Part shown: piece by piece, positions 23,161 through 35,012 of the stretch
How positions within the stretch are numbered: position 1 is the first letter of the stretch
Layout: each line of letters starts with the position of its first letter
Source: Typhlomys cinereus
Lineage: Eukaryota; Chordata; Mammalia; Rodentia; Platacanthomyidae
Length of the DNA: 64,000 nucleotides
Direction of reading: 5' to 3'
Assembly: GCA_023101885.1 (NCBI GenBank)
Contig: JALPQD010000822.1
Span: 186,001-250,000 of the forward strand
Made by a program: the position numbers and the translations under genes
Notes under the pieces: model-generated
What the model saw: only the letters and a program-made list of their open reading frames with translations
Told to the model about the DNA's origin: nothing
Databases searched by the model: none

Positions 23161-23959
23161 TCTCCCGGGAAGCAGGCTGGGAACTAGAAGCCGGTGGCTG
23201 CAAGAGAGGTGGGGGGCGGGCGAAGGCCTCCCCGCCTGCCACATCTGAGCGTGCACGGGGGCCACTGCACGGAGGGGCCGTGACTTCCCAGGAGCCGAGG
23301 GCAGTGCTGGAAGCATGGCCACGAGTCCGCGTCAGGAGGACCACGAGCCGGGACCTCAGCCAGCCCGAGAGCACAGAGAGACCTGAGCAGGATAACGGGG
23401 GGCAGGGGGGTCCCCTTAGCAGTCGCCTCACTTACGGTGACAAAGAGAAGGAAAGTAAGTTTAAATGCACAGCAGAAAGGCGTGTAAACTAGTAAGTCGA
23501 GCCTGAGACATTCAATAACCATCCACGAAACCAACCAAGATTGAAAGTCAGAACCAATGCTTATAAGAGAAGCAAGCTCCTTGCTTTTCCAGACCTCGAG
23601 CACGAGGAGGGACGCAGGCGGCCTCCCCGATCTCACAGCCCCGCTCACCAGCCAGGCTCTCCTGAGCCATCTCCACCCTGGAGCCTGGCTGGAAGTAGCA
23701 CACGGGGCCGGAGCTCACGGAATTCTCGCAGAAAAGGAGACCACTCTCCAACCTTGTGACTGTGAGCCTCACTCCATCCCGCGCCTTGCAGTGGCCTGCA
23801 AAGTCACCGTCTCTTCAGCCCACCATCCCTTTCTTCGCACTGCCCCCCAACACTGTCGATACACATAATTCACAGTTCTGTTTCAGCAGATCAAATTGCA
23901 AGCTCAAATTTCTGGTTACTTACTGACCACAACCACTATGGTAATAAATAAGACAGAAA
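23161..23959. other. Unassigned sequence
   Basis: GC-rich then AT-richer unique-looking DNA. The part near 23490-23560 may be more of the L1/HAL1 fragment. No gene seen. Confidence 0.4.
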
Positions 23960-24203
23960 TGCACTGTGCATGGAGAGATGACTCCTGGGTAAAATGCCAG
24001 CCACATAAGCATTAGGACCTCAGTTCAAATCCCTAGAAACCATGTAAAGCTGGAAACAATAGTGGAAACAGAGGCATGAGAATCTCCAGGGACTCACGCC
24101 TCAGGAAGTCTGGTGTGTGCAGCAGTAAACAAGAGACGCCATCTCAAAGAAGAGTGAAGGCGGCACCAACATCGACGTCTGTGTGCCCGCCCGAAAGGCA
24201 TAC
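23960..24203 (+). repeat. B2/B4-like SINE, diverged
   Basis: Head CATGGAGAGATGACTCCTGG, B-box-like CAGTTCAAATCCC, body with GTGCAGCAGTAAACAAGAGA and CATCTCAAAGAAGAGTGAAG. The 3' end runs into the polypurine tract. Confidence 0.6.
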
Positions 24204-24534
24204 GGGGGGGGGGGGGGGAGGGAGGGGAGGAGGGAGGGGGAGAAGGGAGGGGGGGAGGGAGGGAGGGGGAGGAGGGGAGGGGAGGGTGAGTAGGGGGAGG
24301 GAGGGGAAGGGGAGGGGGAGGGCGGAAGGAGGGAGGGAGGGGGAAGACAGGGGGAGGGAGGGAGCGAGGGGGGGGAGGGAGGGGGAGACAGGGGAGGGAG
24401 GGGGGGGAGAAGGGGAGGAAAGGAAGGAGGGAGGGAGAGGGAGGGAGGAGGAAGGGGGGAGGGAGGGAGGGAAGGAGGGGGAAAAGGGGAGGGAGGGAGG
24501 GAGAAACGAGGGAGGGAGAGGGAGGGAGGGGGAA
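24204..24534 (+). repeat. GGGA-rich polypurine tract
   Basis: About 330 bp of almost pure G/A, starting with a run of about 15 G. The minus-strand Ser/Pro/Leu frame is an artefact. Confidence 0.97.
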
Positions 24535-24881
24535 GTCATCTGTCTAACTCCACTGCATGCCTCAGACATACAGGTTAACCTTTCAACCTCTCCAAAAACA
24601 AGAAACGATAAGCAGAATGAGGAGAGCCCCCCCCCCCGGCAATCTCCCCACACTCGTGCTTGGAGGAGGCAGCGTGTCCCTGCACACACCTGCCATCGCT
24701 GCATCTCCTCCCAGGCTATGTGCAGGGACATCGCTGCCGCCCACCCAGCCCTCAGGCGCTCCGAGTCCAGATGGAGCCTGCATATTGGCCCCACCCCGGA
24801 AGACCCTGGAGGCCGTACGTCATGTGTCACAGCCTCTCCAAATTCTGCAGTCCAAGGGAAGAAAGCGACGCAATGTGCCCG
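24535..24881. other. Unassigned sequence
   Basis: No gene or repeat recognised. Confidence 0.4.
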
Positions 24882-25246
24882 TGGTTGAGAACTACAGGTG
24901 TCACCTTGACAAGGGACAGCTTGGGCTCTGGGCACTTTTGTAAATAATTGTAGTTAAGTCCTGAGCAAGCCGCAGGAGATGCTCTAACCTGAAGACCCAG
25001 CCTACGGGGGGCTGGGCTTCTCCCTGGGCAGGTGGGTAAGGTAAGGTAGAGGGAGTTGAGTCAGGAAGTTGACATTATTTGGCACACTTGGACAGACATG
25101 TCTGGAAAGTGAGGTTTACCCCCTCTCAGCAGTCCTGTGGGTGCGATGTGGCCAGCCTGTGTCAGTAGGAGCTGCCAAGCTGAACTGAGAAATGCAACTG
25201 TAACAAAATCATCAGGTCAGAATAAAACAGACAGGCAAATTTCAAC
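24882..25246 (+). mobile_element. Older relative of LTR family L-A
   Basis: TGGTTGAGAACTACAGGTGT to AATTTCAACA, with CAGGTGTCACCTTGACAAGG, GAAGACCCAGCCTACGG and AGAATAAAACAGAC in L-A order but strongly diverged. No flanking duplication is visible. Confidence 0.6.
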
Positions 25247-26381
25247 AGCATCACACTAAGGCCCTGATGGTGTCATTTATAAATATGGATTATAAATTTA
25301 TAAAGGGAAAGGACCCCCCTCTATAGTAATCATTCACACATATCCATGAAAAAAACTAGCAATGACTATTTGTAGATGTTTGCATATGTGCACGCACACA
25401 CACACACACACACACACAAACTCTGAAAAAAATCAATAGTGTAAAATGTTGGCTCTCAGAAAATTAATAACATAATTTCCATCTAAATATTAATGGGCTA
25501 TTTATAAATTTGAAAACAAAAGATTTTACAATTCACCTGGAGACTTTACAGTACACAAAAGAATGAGGCTTGTGTGACCAGAAAATAGAGTATGCAGAAC
25601 AAGGAGAAAGAATCTGCGCATCAGTGGACAAAACACAAGATGTCCGTCTGCAGTGGAGGAGGGGTGAGAAATCACGGTAGCTCTGAACAAGCAGCGGCTC
25701 CTAAGGACTGGGAGCAGCTCGGGGCAGATCATCTGCCTGGCTGTGTGACACCAAGGGTCTGTCAGTATCATCAAAAGAAAGAAATGCAGGGTGACTGTGT
25801 CACCATGGGGGAAGAAAGTATGCCTGAATCTTGTCTCATAGTGTCCCTCAAAATAAACAATAACAAGCTGAAGTGGAAGGCAGGAGATAAGGCCATAAAG
25901 GTTTCAGAAGTCATGTACAGCCATGACTATAATCCACGAGTGGAAAGGGCTCCCCAGGAATGGCACCGAAGGAGAAACCATAAATATCAGTTGGTATGAG
26001 AGCATAAAATGTCCGCAGACCGGAAAGAGAATGCTATTTATTGGTTAAAATGCAAATCATGGAATCACTATGTGACAAAGGAGAGTATGGCTGACGTATA
26101 ATAGTTAACATCCTCACCAATCACGCCAGGAAAACGAAAGACACCACACGGATCACTACCATCCAGGAACTGTAGGCACCACCAAGGCGAGGATTTGGGG
26201 GAGTCTACCGCACCAAAGACGAGGAAGGGGTACCCAAAAGTCCCTCCAGCAACGGAAGGAAAATCACATCCTTCCATCTACTTCTATCCCAAAAACTTAA
26301 ATGGTCTAGTATTCAGTGGTATGTGCCCACCCACCCCAAATATTGAAAAAAAAAGTCTAGGTGTACAAAGTGTGGCACAGT
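25247..26381. other. Unassigned AT-rich sequence
   Basis: Contains a short (CA)n at about 25395-25420. The AT-rich part at 25430-26100 has an L1-like look but I cannot align it to a specific part. A 135-residue plus frame (25592-25999) shows no known domain. Confidence 0.4.
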
Positions 26382-26386
26382 CCACT

Positions 26387-26807
26387 TGCCACAGTCGGGC
26401 ACAGGTGTCAACTTGATGGTTGAGGGTTTGAGCTCTGGACACGTTTGTAGAGAATTAATAGTTGAGTTAAGCCCAGAGCAATCCTGCAGGAGATGGTCTA
26501 GCTGATGGGGAAGGCCCAGCCCATGGTGGGTGGGACTAGGCCCTGGAATAAATGACGGAGAGCTGGTTGAGAGAGTTGGCGTCCTTCTGTTCACTTGGCC
26601 AGACATGCTGGTCTGGTAAGTAAGGATCGTCCATCTCTCAGCCATTATGTGGAGATGGTGTGGCCAGTTTGCCGGGCCCTAGTGCTGGTGTGCTCTCCCG
26701 TCAAGCTGGACTGAGAACTGTAACAGGAATTGTAAGAGAGAATAGACCCTTGTTCCCTTAAGCCGTTTGATAGTCGTTTATCAGAACTACTGCAGGCGAC
26801 TGCAACA
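26387..26807 (+). mobile_element. Solo LTR (family L-A), perfect 5-bp duplication
   Basis: A 421-bp copy begins TGCCACAGTCGGGCACAGGT and ends GGCGACTGCAACA. It is flanked by perfect CCACT at 26382-26386 and 26808-26812. Diagnostic blocks GTGTCAACTTGATGG and CCAGACATGCTGGTCTGG are present. Polyadenylation region is AGAATAGACCCTTGTTCCC. Confidence 0.9.
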
Positions 26808-26831
26808 CCACTGAATCCATTAAAAACGAGA

Positions 26832-27114
26832 CAGGGATGAAGAGAGGGTTCAGGGGTTAAAGTCTTTGCCTCCAAAGGAAAAGGACCTGAGTGCAGATCT
26901 CAGGATCCTACGTAAAAATGCCAGGCAGATATGATAGTAGCCTGTAATTTCAGCATCGGAAGGCAGAGCCTGAAGAAACCCCAGAGCAAAGCAGTAAGGG
27001 GATAGAGCAATGCAGAATGATCCCCAATATCACCCTGGATCTCAGCGGGCATGCACAGTGCCCTCTTGTCGACACATTTATGTGCACACACACTTTTTTT
27101 TAAAAAAAATTGAG
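26832..27114 (+). repeat. B2-like SINE, older S1 relative
   Basis: Head GGGATGAAGAGAGGGTTCAG with GGTTAAAGTC, B-box-like GAGTGCAGATCTCAGGATCC, a body with GCCTGAAGAAACCCCAGAGC and a short CACACAC then A-rich tail. Flanks AAAACGAGACAG and AAATTGAGATAG may be decayed target duplications. Confidence 0.7.
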
Positions 27115-27118
27115 ATAG

Positions 27119-28139
27119 ACCACCCCAAAGGACTTGGAGAGACTTCGGAGTGCTGTAAGATATATACATGTAAGTACAAGTCAGCGAGTTTGCAGAATAT
27201 GACATTCGCATGGAGCAGTGTTAAAGTACGTACACCGTATGTCTAACAATTTTGTGTAGGCTTGAGAGAGAGCAAAGCAAACATTAGCCACTGTGCCTGC
27301 AATGTGCTTGCACTGCCCAACTCAGGCGCCAATCCGCACGCCTCTCCACGACCACGTAGATATTTCTTCTTTTTTGTGTTTCATGTGAATGTTTTCCAGC
27401 AAAGATGCCCGTCAATGTAATATCATGATATGGACATAGATGACGTCTTTGGGACAGCTGATGGGTATGAGCCTAATGAAGTGGAGGGAAGGAAATGATA
27501 AAGCTAAGGAAAAAGACTGAAATCAGGTAGAAAACAGGAAAAATATTCTTTTTATAGAATGTGTTCTTTGAGGCAGCAAGAAGAAAGAGACAAAGCTGGG
27601 CAGAAGGAAGGGACTCACACAAGCTCTTCAGACAGCAAGAAGTCAGGGTACCCCATGCCGCGATCCGACAACCTGAGCGATGATGAATTCTGTGAGCTTC
27701 ACAGATCATTGACCTAAGAAGAGACAGAAAGAAGGTGTAAGGAGACACAAAAATAAGCAAAAGAAACTGAGTCAGTAATAAAACCTGCTTTCTCGTCCCA
27801 GCCCAGAAGTCTTCACTGCAAAATACTATCAAATCTTAGGAAACTGAACCAAAGTCCACACAAGAAAACACTAGACCGCTAGACCGCAAGCCGAACAGAC
27901 GCAGGGACACAGACGCAAAGCAGGTGACCGCCCGGCCTGAATCCTCAGAGCAAGCGGCATGAAGAGGCCCTTCCTTACCCTGTGCCCCCCCACTCCGGAG
28001 AAGGAGGGTGCGTCCTCCTCAGCCGGCCAGAGGAGGCTGGAGAACCTGCAGCAGCACATTGGCAGAGGCCCACAGCTAAGGACCCGCTGGGGAAACACTG
28101 CCGGCTCCTGCCCAGTCACTCGGCCCTGCGCTCAGCGGT
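27119..28139. other. Unassigned sequence with L1 remnant
   Basis: At about 27690-27840, GAAACTGAGTCAGTAATAAAA followed by CCCAGAAGTCTTCACTGC and TACTATCAAATCTT resembles the start of the L1 ORF2 reverse-transcriptase region, heavily decayed. The rest is unassigned. Confidence 0.35.
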
Positions 28140-28258
28140 CCAACACTTGTCCCAATTGGTTGCTCTGTCTTGGGAAGTTGAGGAGGTGCAGCCTTGCTGG
28201 AGGAACCATGTCCTGGGGGAGAACCTCAAGGGTCCTCAAGGGCTGACAGCCCACCCAC

Positions 28259-28262
<4 letters not shown>
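28140..28262 (+). mobile_element. MaLR-like LTR fragment
   Basis: GTTGAGGAGGTGCAGCCTTG then CTGGAGGAACC and CTGGGGGAGAACCTCAAGGG parallels the remnant at 1556-1838; it runs into a (CT)n tract where these LTRs usually have a pyrimidine-rich block. Confidence 0.45.

Positions 28263-28315
<53 letters not shown>
28261..28315 (+). repeat. (CT)n microsatellite
   Basis: About 26 perfect CT units. Confidence 0.98.
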
Positions 28316-28316
<1 letters not shown>

Positions 28317-28565
28317 GCAATCCTGAGAATCCATAAGGAAAACTAGGACATTAAGGAGTCTTTGGAACTTAACGTTAGCATACAAAGAACTATATCTTCC
28401 AGCCACAAACAAGTGAAATTGTCGTATAATGAGAACAACTAACAAGACTAGTACTTTGGAAGGTTTAAGACTAAGAAAAACTAAGGAAAAGAAAAATTAA
28501 GTGAAACACTTAAAATTTCCAAATAACACAATTCAATAAGGAGATAATCATTTAAAAGTAGGAAA

Positions 28566-28690
28566 ATGAAGAGATGGCTCAGGGGTTAAAGCCTTTTAAG
28601 GCAGAAATATTGGAGTTCAGATCCCAGATCTATGTAAAAACACCAGGCAGAAATGGTGGAGGCCTGAACTCCCAGCTTCAAATGTGGAAA
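28566..28690 (+). repeat. Truncated B2-like SINE
   Basis: ATGAAGAGATGGCTCAGGGG head, GAGTTCAGATCCCAG B-box region and ACCAGGCAGAAATGGTGGAG body, without the CA tract or tail. Confidence 0.7.
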
Positions 28691-29548
28691 AAATTTAGAG
28701 AAACAAACATTCTTACAAGCTGTTGAAAGGAATGAAGAATGCCACACGCTTTTAGAATGGAATTTTCATGATATGTATATCAAATGTTTGAGTCTGAATA
28801 ACCTCTGAACTCATGTCAGAATCAACCACGTGAACACCAGTGGATCTGTCACAAGATCACGCACATGTATAAAGACAAATCAGAAACAAGCTCGATGCTA
28901 AGCAAGACAACTTTCTTGACTAAAACTCTATCACTACAGAGCAAAATTAAAATCTTCCTTTACATTCATCTCCCCATCATAGGGATTACAGGGATCCAGG
29001 TGCCTCCAGCTCCCCAGCATAGGGATTACAGGGATCCAGGTGCCGCCAGAGCCCCACCATTTGGTGCTATGACTGTATCGCTGTATCTGGCTTTTTCTCA
29101 CAGCCCTCATGCAAAGCAAGCACATTACCAGCTTCCACGTCTCTGTGTCCCCTTCATTTAATCTTGCCTGCATGCGTGTCCTTCCAGCACCAAGCCTCAT
29201 AGAAGTCAGTCACTCTGAGCAATTACCACTGGGCACGAGTCCCTGCTCTGCCAGCCCGATACCCACCCCTGTGAGTCAGACCCAGAGCTATGGCTTCACC
29301 CACACTGTGATCTCATCGCCCGGCTGCCTCCTGATGGATGAGCTGTGATGTCATTGTGTGTGAGGACGCATGATTAAGAGAACGAGCATGGATGACATTG
29401 GGGTCCGTGCAGAGGAGGAGAATTGTGGGCACAGACTTTCCCAGAAGAGCATTCTAGAACTCGCCAGAACACAGGACAGCAGCTCTGTGGCTGACAATAA
29501 AGTTCTGCATGTGATCATATCACAGAGAAAGAGTTAAAATGAAGCAGC
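28691..29548. other. Unassigned sequence with short duplication
   Basis: Two direct copies of AGGGATTACAGGGATCCAGG lie at 28980-29045, in a unit of about 38 bp. Otherwise unique-looking; no gene. Confidence 0.45.
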
Positions 29549-30630
29549 CTATGTTAGAATATCCTATGTTAGAATATTCTGTGTTAGAATATCCTATGTT
29601 AGAATGTCCCTATGTTAGAATATCCTATGTTAGAATGTCCCTATGTTAGAATATCCCTATGTTAGAGTATCACTATGTTAGAATATCTATGTTAGAGTAT
29701 CCCTATGCTAGAGTATCCCTATATTAGAATATACCTATGTTAGAATATCTATGTTAGAGTATCCCTATGTTAGAGTATCCCTATGTTAGAGTATCCCTAT
29801 GTTAGACTATCCCTATGTTAGAATATCCCTGTTAGAGTATCCCTATGTTAGAGTATCCCTATGTTAGAATATCCCTATGTTAGAGTATTCCTATGTTAGA
29901 ATAGCCCTATGTTAGAATGTCCCTATGTTAGAATATTCCTATATATCCCTATGTTAGAATGTCCCTATGTTAGAATGTCCCTATGTCAGAATATTCCTAT
30001 ATATCCCTATGTTAAAATATCCCTATGTTAGAATATCCCTGTTAGAATGTCCCTATGTTAGAATGTACCTATGTTAGAATGTTCCTATGTTAGAATATCC
30101 TAAGTTAGAATATCCATATGTTAGAATGTCCCTATGTTAGAATATCCCTGTTAGAATATCCCTATGTTAGAGTTTTTCTAAGTTAGAATATTCTTACATT
30201 ACAATGTCCCTATGTTAGAATATCCCTGTTAGAATATCCCTATGTTAGAATGTCCCTATGTTAAAATATCCCTATGTTAGAATGTCCCTTTGTTAGAATA
30301 TTCCTATGTTAGCATATCCTGTTAGAATATCCCTATGTTAGAATATTTTATGTTAGAATATCCCTATGTTAGAATATCCCTATGTTAAACTATCCTATGT
30401 TAGAATATCCCTATGTTAGAGTATTCCTATGTTAGAATGTCCCTATGTTAGAATATCTATGTTAGAGTATCCCTATGTTAGAATATTCCTATGTTAGAAT
30501 ATCCTGTTAGAATATCCCTATGTTAGAATGTTCTATGTTAGAATATCCCTATGTTAGAATATCCTATGTTAGAATGTCCCTATATTAGAATATCCTATGT
30601 TAGAATATCCCTATGTTAGAATATCCTATG
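29549..30630 (+). repeat. 16-bp AT-rich minisatellite, about 1.08 kb
   Basis: The unit is CTATGTTAGAATATCC with variants GAATGTCC and GAGTATCC and one-base length changes (15-17 bp), roughly 65 copies. Unlike the other large arrays it contains stops in all frames. Confidence 0.97.
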
Positions 30631-31367
30631 GAAGGTGATTCTGCCTTTGCAAAGCAGGGGTCGTCTTAAGCCGCGCCTCAAGGGCTCATGATCACAAAGA
30701 CAGGACCACAATAGAAACCACATGAGCTGGTCAGAAGGCTGCTGAGCTTTATCACTTTAAACTTGGTGCTCAGATGAGACAGAGTGGTTGCAATATGGAC
30801 TTCTACTCAGTCGTCAGTCGTGGGCCTGTGAGCACAGAGGTCGAGGCCTCGCTTCTTATGTGCAGAACCTGGGACAGGAGTGGTCGGAACTGGCGCTTCT
30901 CATGGATGGGGAAATCTACACGCCACAGTGCACGTCCCATAGAGACCCAGGCAAGGGCTGGGATCTCTCCAATGCAGGAGTTACCTGCTCTGGCCCCAGC
31001 GGACCCCAGTATTTTCCTAACCTAGAGCTAGGAACGGATGCAAATGAGGACCTTGCAGCAGGTCTGAAGCCCCCAGCTCTCCTCCGTGAACGTCAGGGGC
31101 TGCCTTTAAGGTTACAAGCAACTGAGACGCCTCCCACCCTTCCTGTCCTGCCCACATGCACAGAACAGTGTTGCCATGCAGATAACCCGGCCACAGGTAC
31201 TGAAAGAGATGCCCGACGTGACATCACAGGACAGAGAGTTACCTGAGGGTCCACTCGGTGGGACGTACCCGCGTGCTTGCTGAGCCAGCACTTTCAGCAC
31301 CTACGCAAACACACTCCAGTACCATGACATCAGACATCCCGGCCTCCAGGACCATGAATCTGTGTTT
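30631..31367. other. Unassigned sequence
   Basis: No gene or repeat recognised; a 152-residue plus frame at 30788-31246 has no recognisable domain. Confidence 0.4.
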
Positions 31368-31382
31368 AAAAGTGAACAGTCT

Positions 31383-31676
31383 GGGCTGGAGAGGTGGCTC
31401 AGGGGTTAAGCCTCCGCCTTGCAGGCGGAAGGTCCTGAGTTCGGATCCCAGATCCCACGTATAGACGCCAGGCGGAAGCGGGGGCGGCCTGCGCTTCGGG
31501 TCCTGGTAGGGCGGAGCCTGTGAATCCCGGGGCAGAAGGAGATGGAGGCGTCCATGGTGGTTCGCGAATTCGTCCGTGGTTCTACACATACACAGACACA
31601 CACACACGCGCGCGCGGGCACATACACATGCACATGCGCACAGTTGAATAAATAATAATAAAAAAAATTAAAAAAA
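31383..31676 (+). mobile_element. B2-like SINE S1, plus, young
   Basis: Full-length copy from GGGCTGGAGAGGTGGCTCAG to an AATAAATAATAATAAAAAAA tail, flanked by perfect 15-bp duplications AAAAGTGAACAGTCT at 31368-31382 and 31677-31691. Body nearly identical to the 21755 copy. Confidence 0.95.
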
Positions 31677-31691
31677 AAAAGTGAACAGTCT

Positions 31692-32545
31692 GTCACATTC
31701 TGCTGTCGCAGCGCAAACAGACCGAGAGAACTACTCATGCATCCGAAGGAAGGATTTGGGACGCTACGAATGTGATCGACCTTGAAACACACCGAGCATC
31801 AATTAATACAATGTTTTAGCCCTGACAGCGTAGCCATGACCTACAGCAAAGAGGTTACCCAGGTGGTATTGGGGCTGCAGACTGCGGACTGCCGGGAGTC
31901 TCATCTGCTCCCCGCAGTCCTGCTCAGGAGACAGGGGTCCAGAAAGCCTCCACGGTGCCCAGGCACACGTGCCCACCGTAGGCGCAACCCTCACTCCTGC
32001 TTTGATTATACACTAAGAAAGCCGCATTCCGTTTAAGGTATGTATCTTACAAGTTTATCCAGGACAAGTGTGTCCCTGAAATGCACAAAACTTTAAGGTT
32101 AGAACCCCGTCCCCGGCACATCACCAGCTGCTCCCACGTGGCCTCTTAGAAGACAGTGACGCGACCTCCCTTGTCGATCCCATATTGCTGCCGCTTGCCT
32201 ACAAACCTTTTCATTTTCTCTCTAGGATAAAAAAAAAATCTTTGTTCCTTTGTGCAGCATGATCATCTATATCTGGCCCAGGCCGACTCCTCTGGCCTGT
32301 TCAGATGCGCTTTTACTGTGCACCTTTCAGCAGTTCTCCACTAACACCCCGCCCACCCCAAACAAGTGCATATGCAAGTGCACACACGCATGCATGCATG
32401 TACGCAGGCATGTTCACAAATCTGCCCTGTGTCTCCATCCTAACGCACCTGTGCCATGTCTCCACACTCAAGCTGCCTCAGCTTGGGGGTCCAGATAGTG
32501 GCCCCTCTTCGTGCAGTCACCCTGCTCCCTTGGCCAACTAGAATG
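31692..32545. other. Unassigned sequence
   Basis: No gene is seen. A CA/CATG-rich patch lies near 32370-32415. Confidence 0.4.
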
Positions 32546-32550
32546 CCCCT

Positions 32551-32972
32551 GTTGCAATCTGCCTGCGTGGTTGCTGATAAATGACCATCAAACGGCATAA
32601 GGGAACAAGGGGTTTATTCTCTTACGATTCCTGATTACAGTTCTCAGTCCAGCTTGACAGGAGAGCATGCACCAACACCAGGGCTGAGGGAACTGGCCAC
32701 ACCATCACTACATAACGGCTGAGAGATGGACGATCCTTACTTGCCAGACCAGCATGTCTGGCCAAGTGAACAGAAGGATGCCGACTCTCTCAACCAGCTC
32801 TCTGTGATTTATTCAGGGCCTAATCCCACCCACCATGGGCTGGGCCTTCCCCAGCAGCCAGACAATCTCCTGCAGGTTTGCTCTGGGCTTAACCCAACTA
32901 TTAATTCTCTACAACTGTGCCCAGAGCTCAAACCCTCAACAGTCAAGTTGACACCTATGCTTAACTATGACA
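32551..32972 (-). mobile_element. Solo LTR (family L-A), minus, perfect duplication
   Basis: Minus-orientation copy, 422 bp: plus strand TGTTGCAATCTGCCTGCGTG to CTTAACTATGACA, flanked by GCCCC at 32546-32550 and 32973-32977. Complement of the polyadenylation signal (GTTTATTCTCTTACG) is near the left end. A 118-residue plus frame (32726-33082) reads through most of it antisense and is not a gene. Confidence 0.9.
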
Positions 32973-32977
32973 GCCCC

Positions 32978-33527
32978 TTCTTGGTGGTCCACTGCTTGAC
33001 TGCCCTACAAACAGCTCATTTGCCCTCTGTGAGCCCAGAGACGCGAGTCTGTGATGTGACTTTTAGAGTCCCGGGACCTTGACCCCTTGAGAACGCGCCG
33101 GGCAGGGTGCGTCAGACGCTAGGTGATGAACCACCATGAGATGTGTCTGAGTCGGGAGAGGGCGAAGCAGGGAGCACTCCGCGCATTCTCCACAGGGCAG
33201 AGAGGAAGCTGGGAGAAGGGTGAAGCACCCCAAGACGGGCACTGGGGGGCCTGGTCACTGCAGGGTCCTGAGACCCACCAGTCCTGACCCGCCAGTCTCC
33301 CACGGAGCAGCGAGAGAGGAGGCCACAGGCATCAGTGGGCTGGAAGAAATACCAAGGGGGAAATGGAAGAGGAGGAAATCGAGTGGTCACTCAGGATGTG
33401 GACCCTAAATATCAGCTCACTGAAAAGGGCCCAAGTCTGAAGTTGCCTGCAAAGTCAGAAACATTTTCTCCTGACAGTTTTTATTAAAATTGGAAAAAAG
33501 AGATTAAGTCCGTTTGTACCTTGGGCA
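32978..33527. other. Unassigned sequence
   Basis: No gene or repeat recognised. Confidence 0.4.
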
Positions 33528-34540
33528 GGGAGAACCAGGGGGAGGACCAGGAGGGAGGATTAGGGAGGGAGGACCAGGAGGGAAGACCAGGGGGGAGGAC
33601 CAGCAGGGAGGACCGAGAGGGAGGACCAGGTGGGAGGACCAGCAGGGAGGATCAGTGGGAACACCAGGAGGGAGGACCAGCAGGGAGGATCAGTGGGAAC
33701 ACCAGGAGGGAGGACCAGGAGAGAAGACCAGGGGGAGGACCAGTGGGGAGGACCAGCGGGGAGGACTAGCAGGGAGGACCAGGTTGGAGGACCAGCGGGG
33801 AGGACCATGTGGGAGGACCAGCGGGGAGGATCAGCGAGGAGGACCAGCAGGGAGGACCAGCAGGGAGGACTCGGAGGGTGGACCAGGGAGGACTGGGAGG
33901 GAGGACCAGGAGGATCAGGAGGGAAGACCAGGAGGGAGAACCAGGGGGAGGACCAGGAGGGAGGACCAGGAGGGAGGACCAGATGGGAGGATCAGGTAGG
34001 AGGACCAGCGGGGAGGACCAGTGGGAGCACCAGGAGGGAGGACCAGGAGGGAGGACCAGGGGGAAGGACCAGGAGGAAGGACCAGCGGGGAGGACCAGCG
34101 GGGAGGATCAGCAGGGAGGATCAGCGAGGAGGACCAGCAGGGAGGACCGGGAGGGAGGACCGGAAGGGAGGACCAGGAGGATCAGGAGGGAGGACCAGGA
34201 GGGAGGACCAGGAGGGAGGACCAGGGGGAAGAACCAGGAGGAAGGACCAGCGGGGAGGACCAGGTGGGAGGACCAGCGGGGAGGATCAGCAAGGAGGACC
34301 AGCAGGGAGGACCGGGAGGGAGGACCAGGGGGAAGAACCAGGAGGAAGGACCAGCGGGGAGGACCAGGTGGGAGGACCAGCGGGGAGGATCAGCAAGGAG
34401 GACCAGCAGGGAGGACCGGGAGGGAGGACCGGGAGGGAGGACCAGGAGGATCAGGAGGGAGGACCAGGAGGGAGGACCAGGAAGGAGGACCAGTGGGAGG
34501 ACCAGGAGGGAGGACTGAGAGGGAGGACTTGGCAGGAGGA
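33528..34540 (+). repeat. 13-bp G-rich minisatellite, about 1.0 kb
   Basis: The unit is GGGAGGACCAGSR. A higher-order block of about 108 bp is repeated in tandem almost exactly at about 34219-34326 and 34327-34431. Because 3 x 13 = 39, one frame yields a 13-residue repeat (Gly-Gly-Pro-Ala-Gly-Arg-type) and plus frames of up to 328 residues are open. Not a gene. Confidence 0.97.
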
Positions 34541-35012
34541 GGCTTGCAGGACTGTGTGTATTCCATCAGATACTTTCTCATTGTGCGTATCTCGTTTTAT
34601 AGTTCCATCTTTCTAAGTGATGTCCTGAACTAGGGAACAGTTTAGGTGATAAATCCATGTCAATTACTGTCCTTTAGAGGAAAACGCTGAGCCCAGTGGA
34701 GCTCATGGGAATGAGGCGGCATCTCAGGTGAGCACTGACTAAATGCAGCACCGCTCTGCACTCTCACGCATTCGTTCTTTTGGACAGAGCACTTTGCACC
34801 CAGACAACACTGTCCGCCATGCTTGTGAAGAGCTGGTGTCATGACGTTGAGTAGGAAGTCAGACTGCAGCGGAGTGGAAGGCTGGATGTCAGGCCTCCTG
34901 CCCTCTCTCTGCGCTCGGTCCTTTGACCTCTTCCTTCAGTCATTCTGCAACGCATCAGAACTTCCTGCTTTTCCAGGTGGAAGCATCTTTAGAGTTGGGG
35001 GCTGGGTACCAC
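34541..35012. other. Unassigned sequence
   Basis: About 470 bp of unique-looking sequence between two large arrays. Confidence 0.45.

Noticed and set aside
32726..33082. 118-residue plus frame
   Set aside because: Antisense read-through of a solo LTR; similar frames appear antisense in the other copies (for example 26645-26313 and 14235-13996).
33514..34633. Gly/Arg/Asp-rich frames up to 328 residues
   Set aside because: Collagen-like look comes from the 13-bp repeat; frames overlap in three registers and no exon signals are present.
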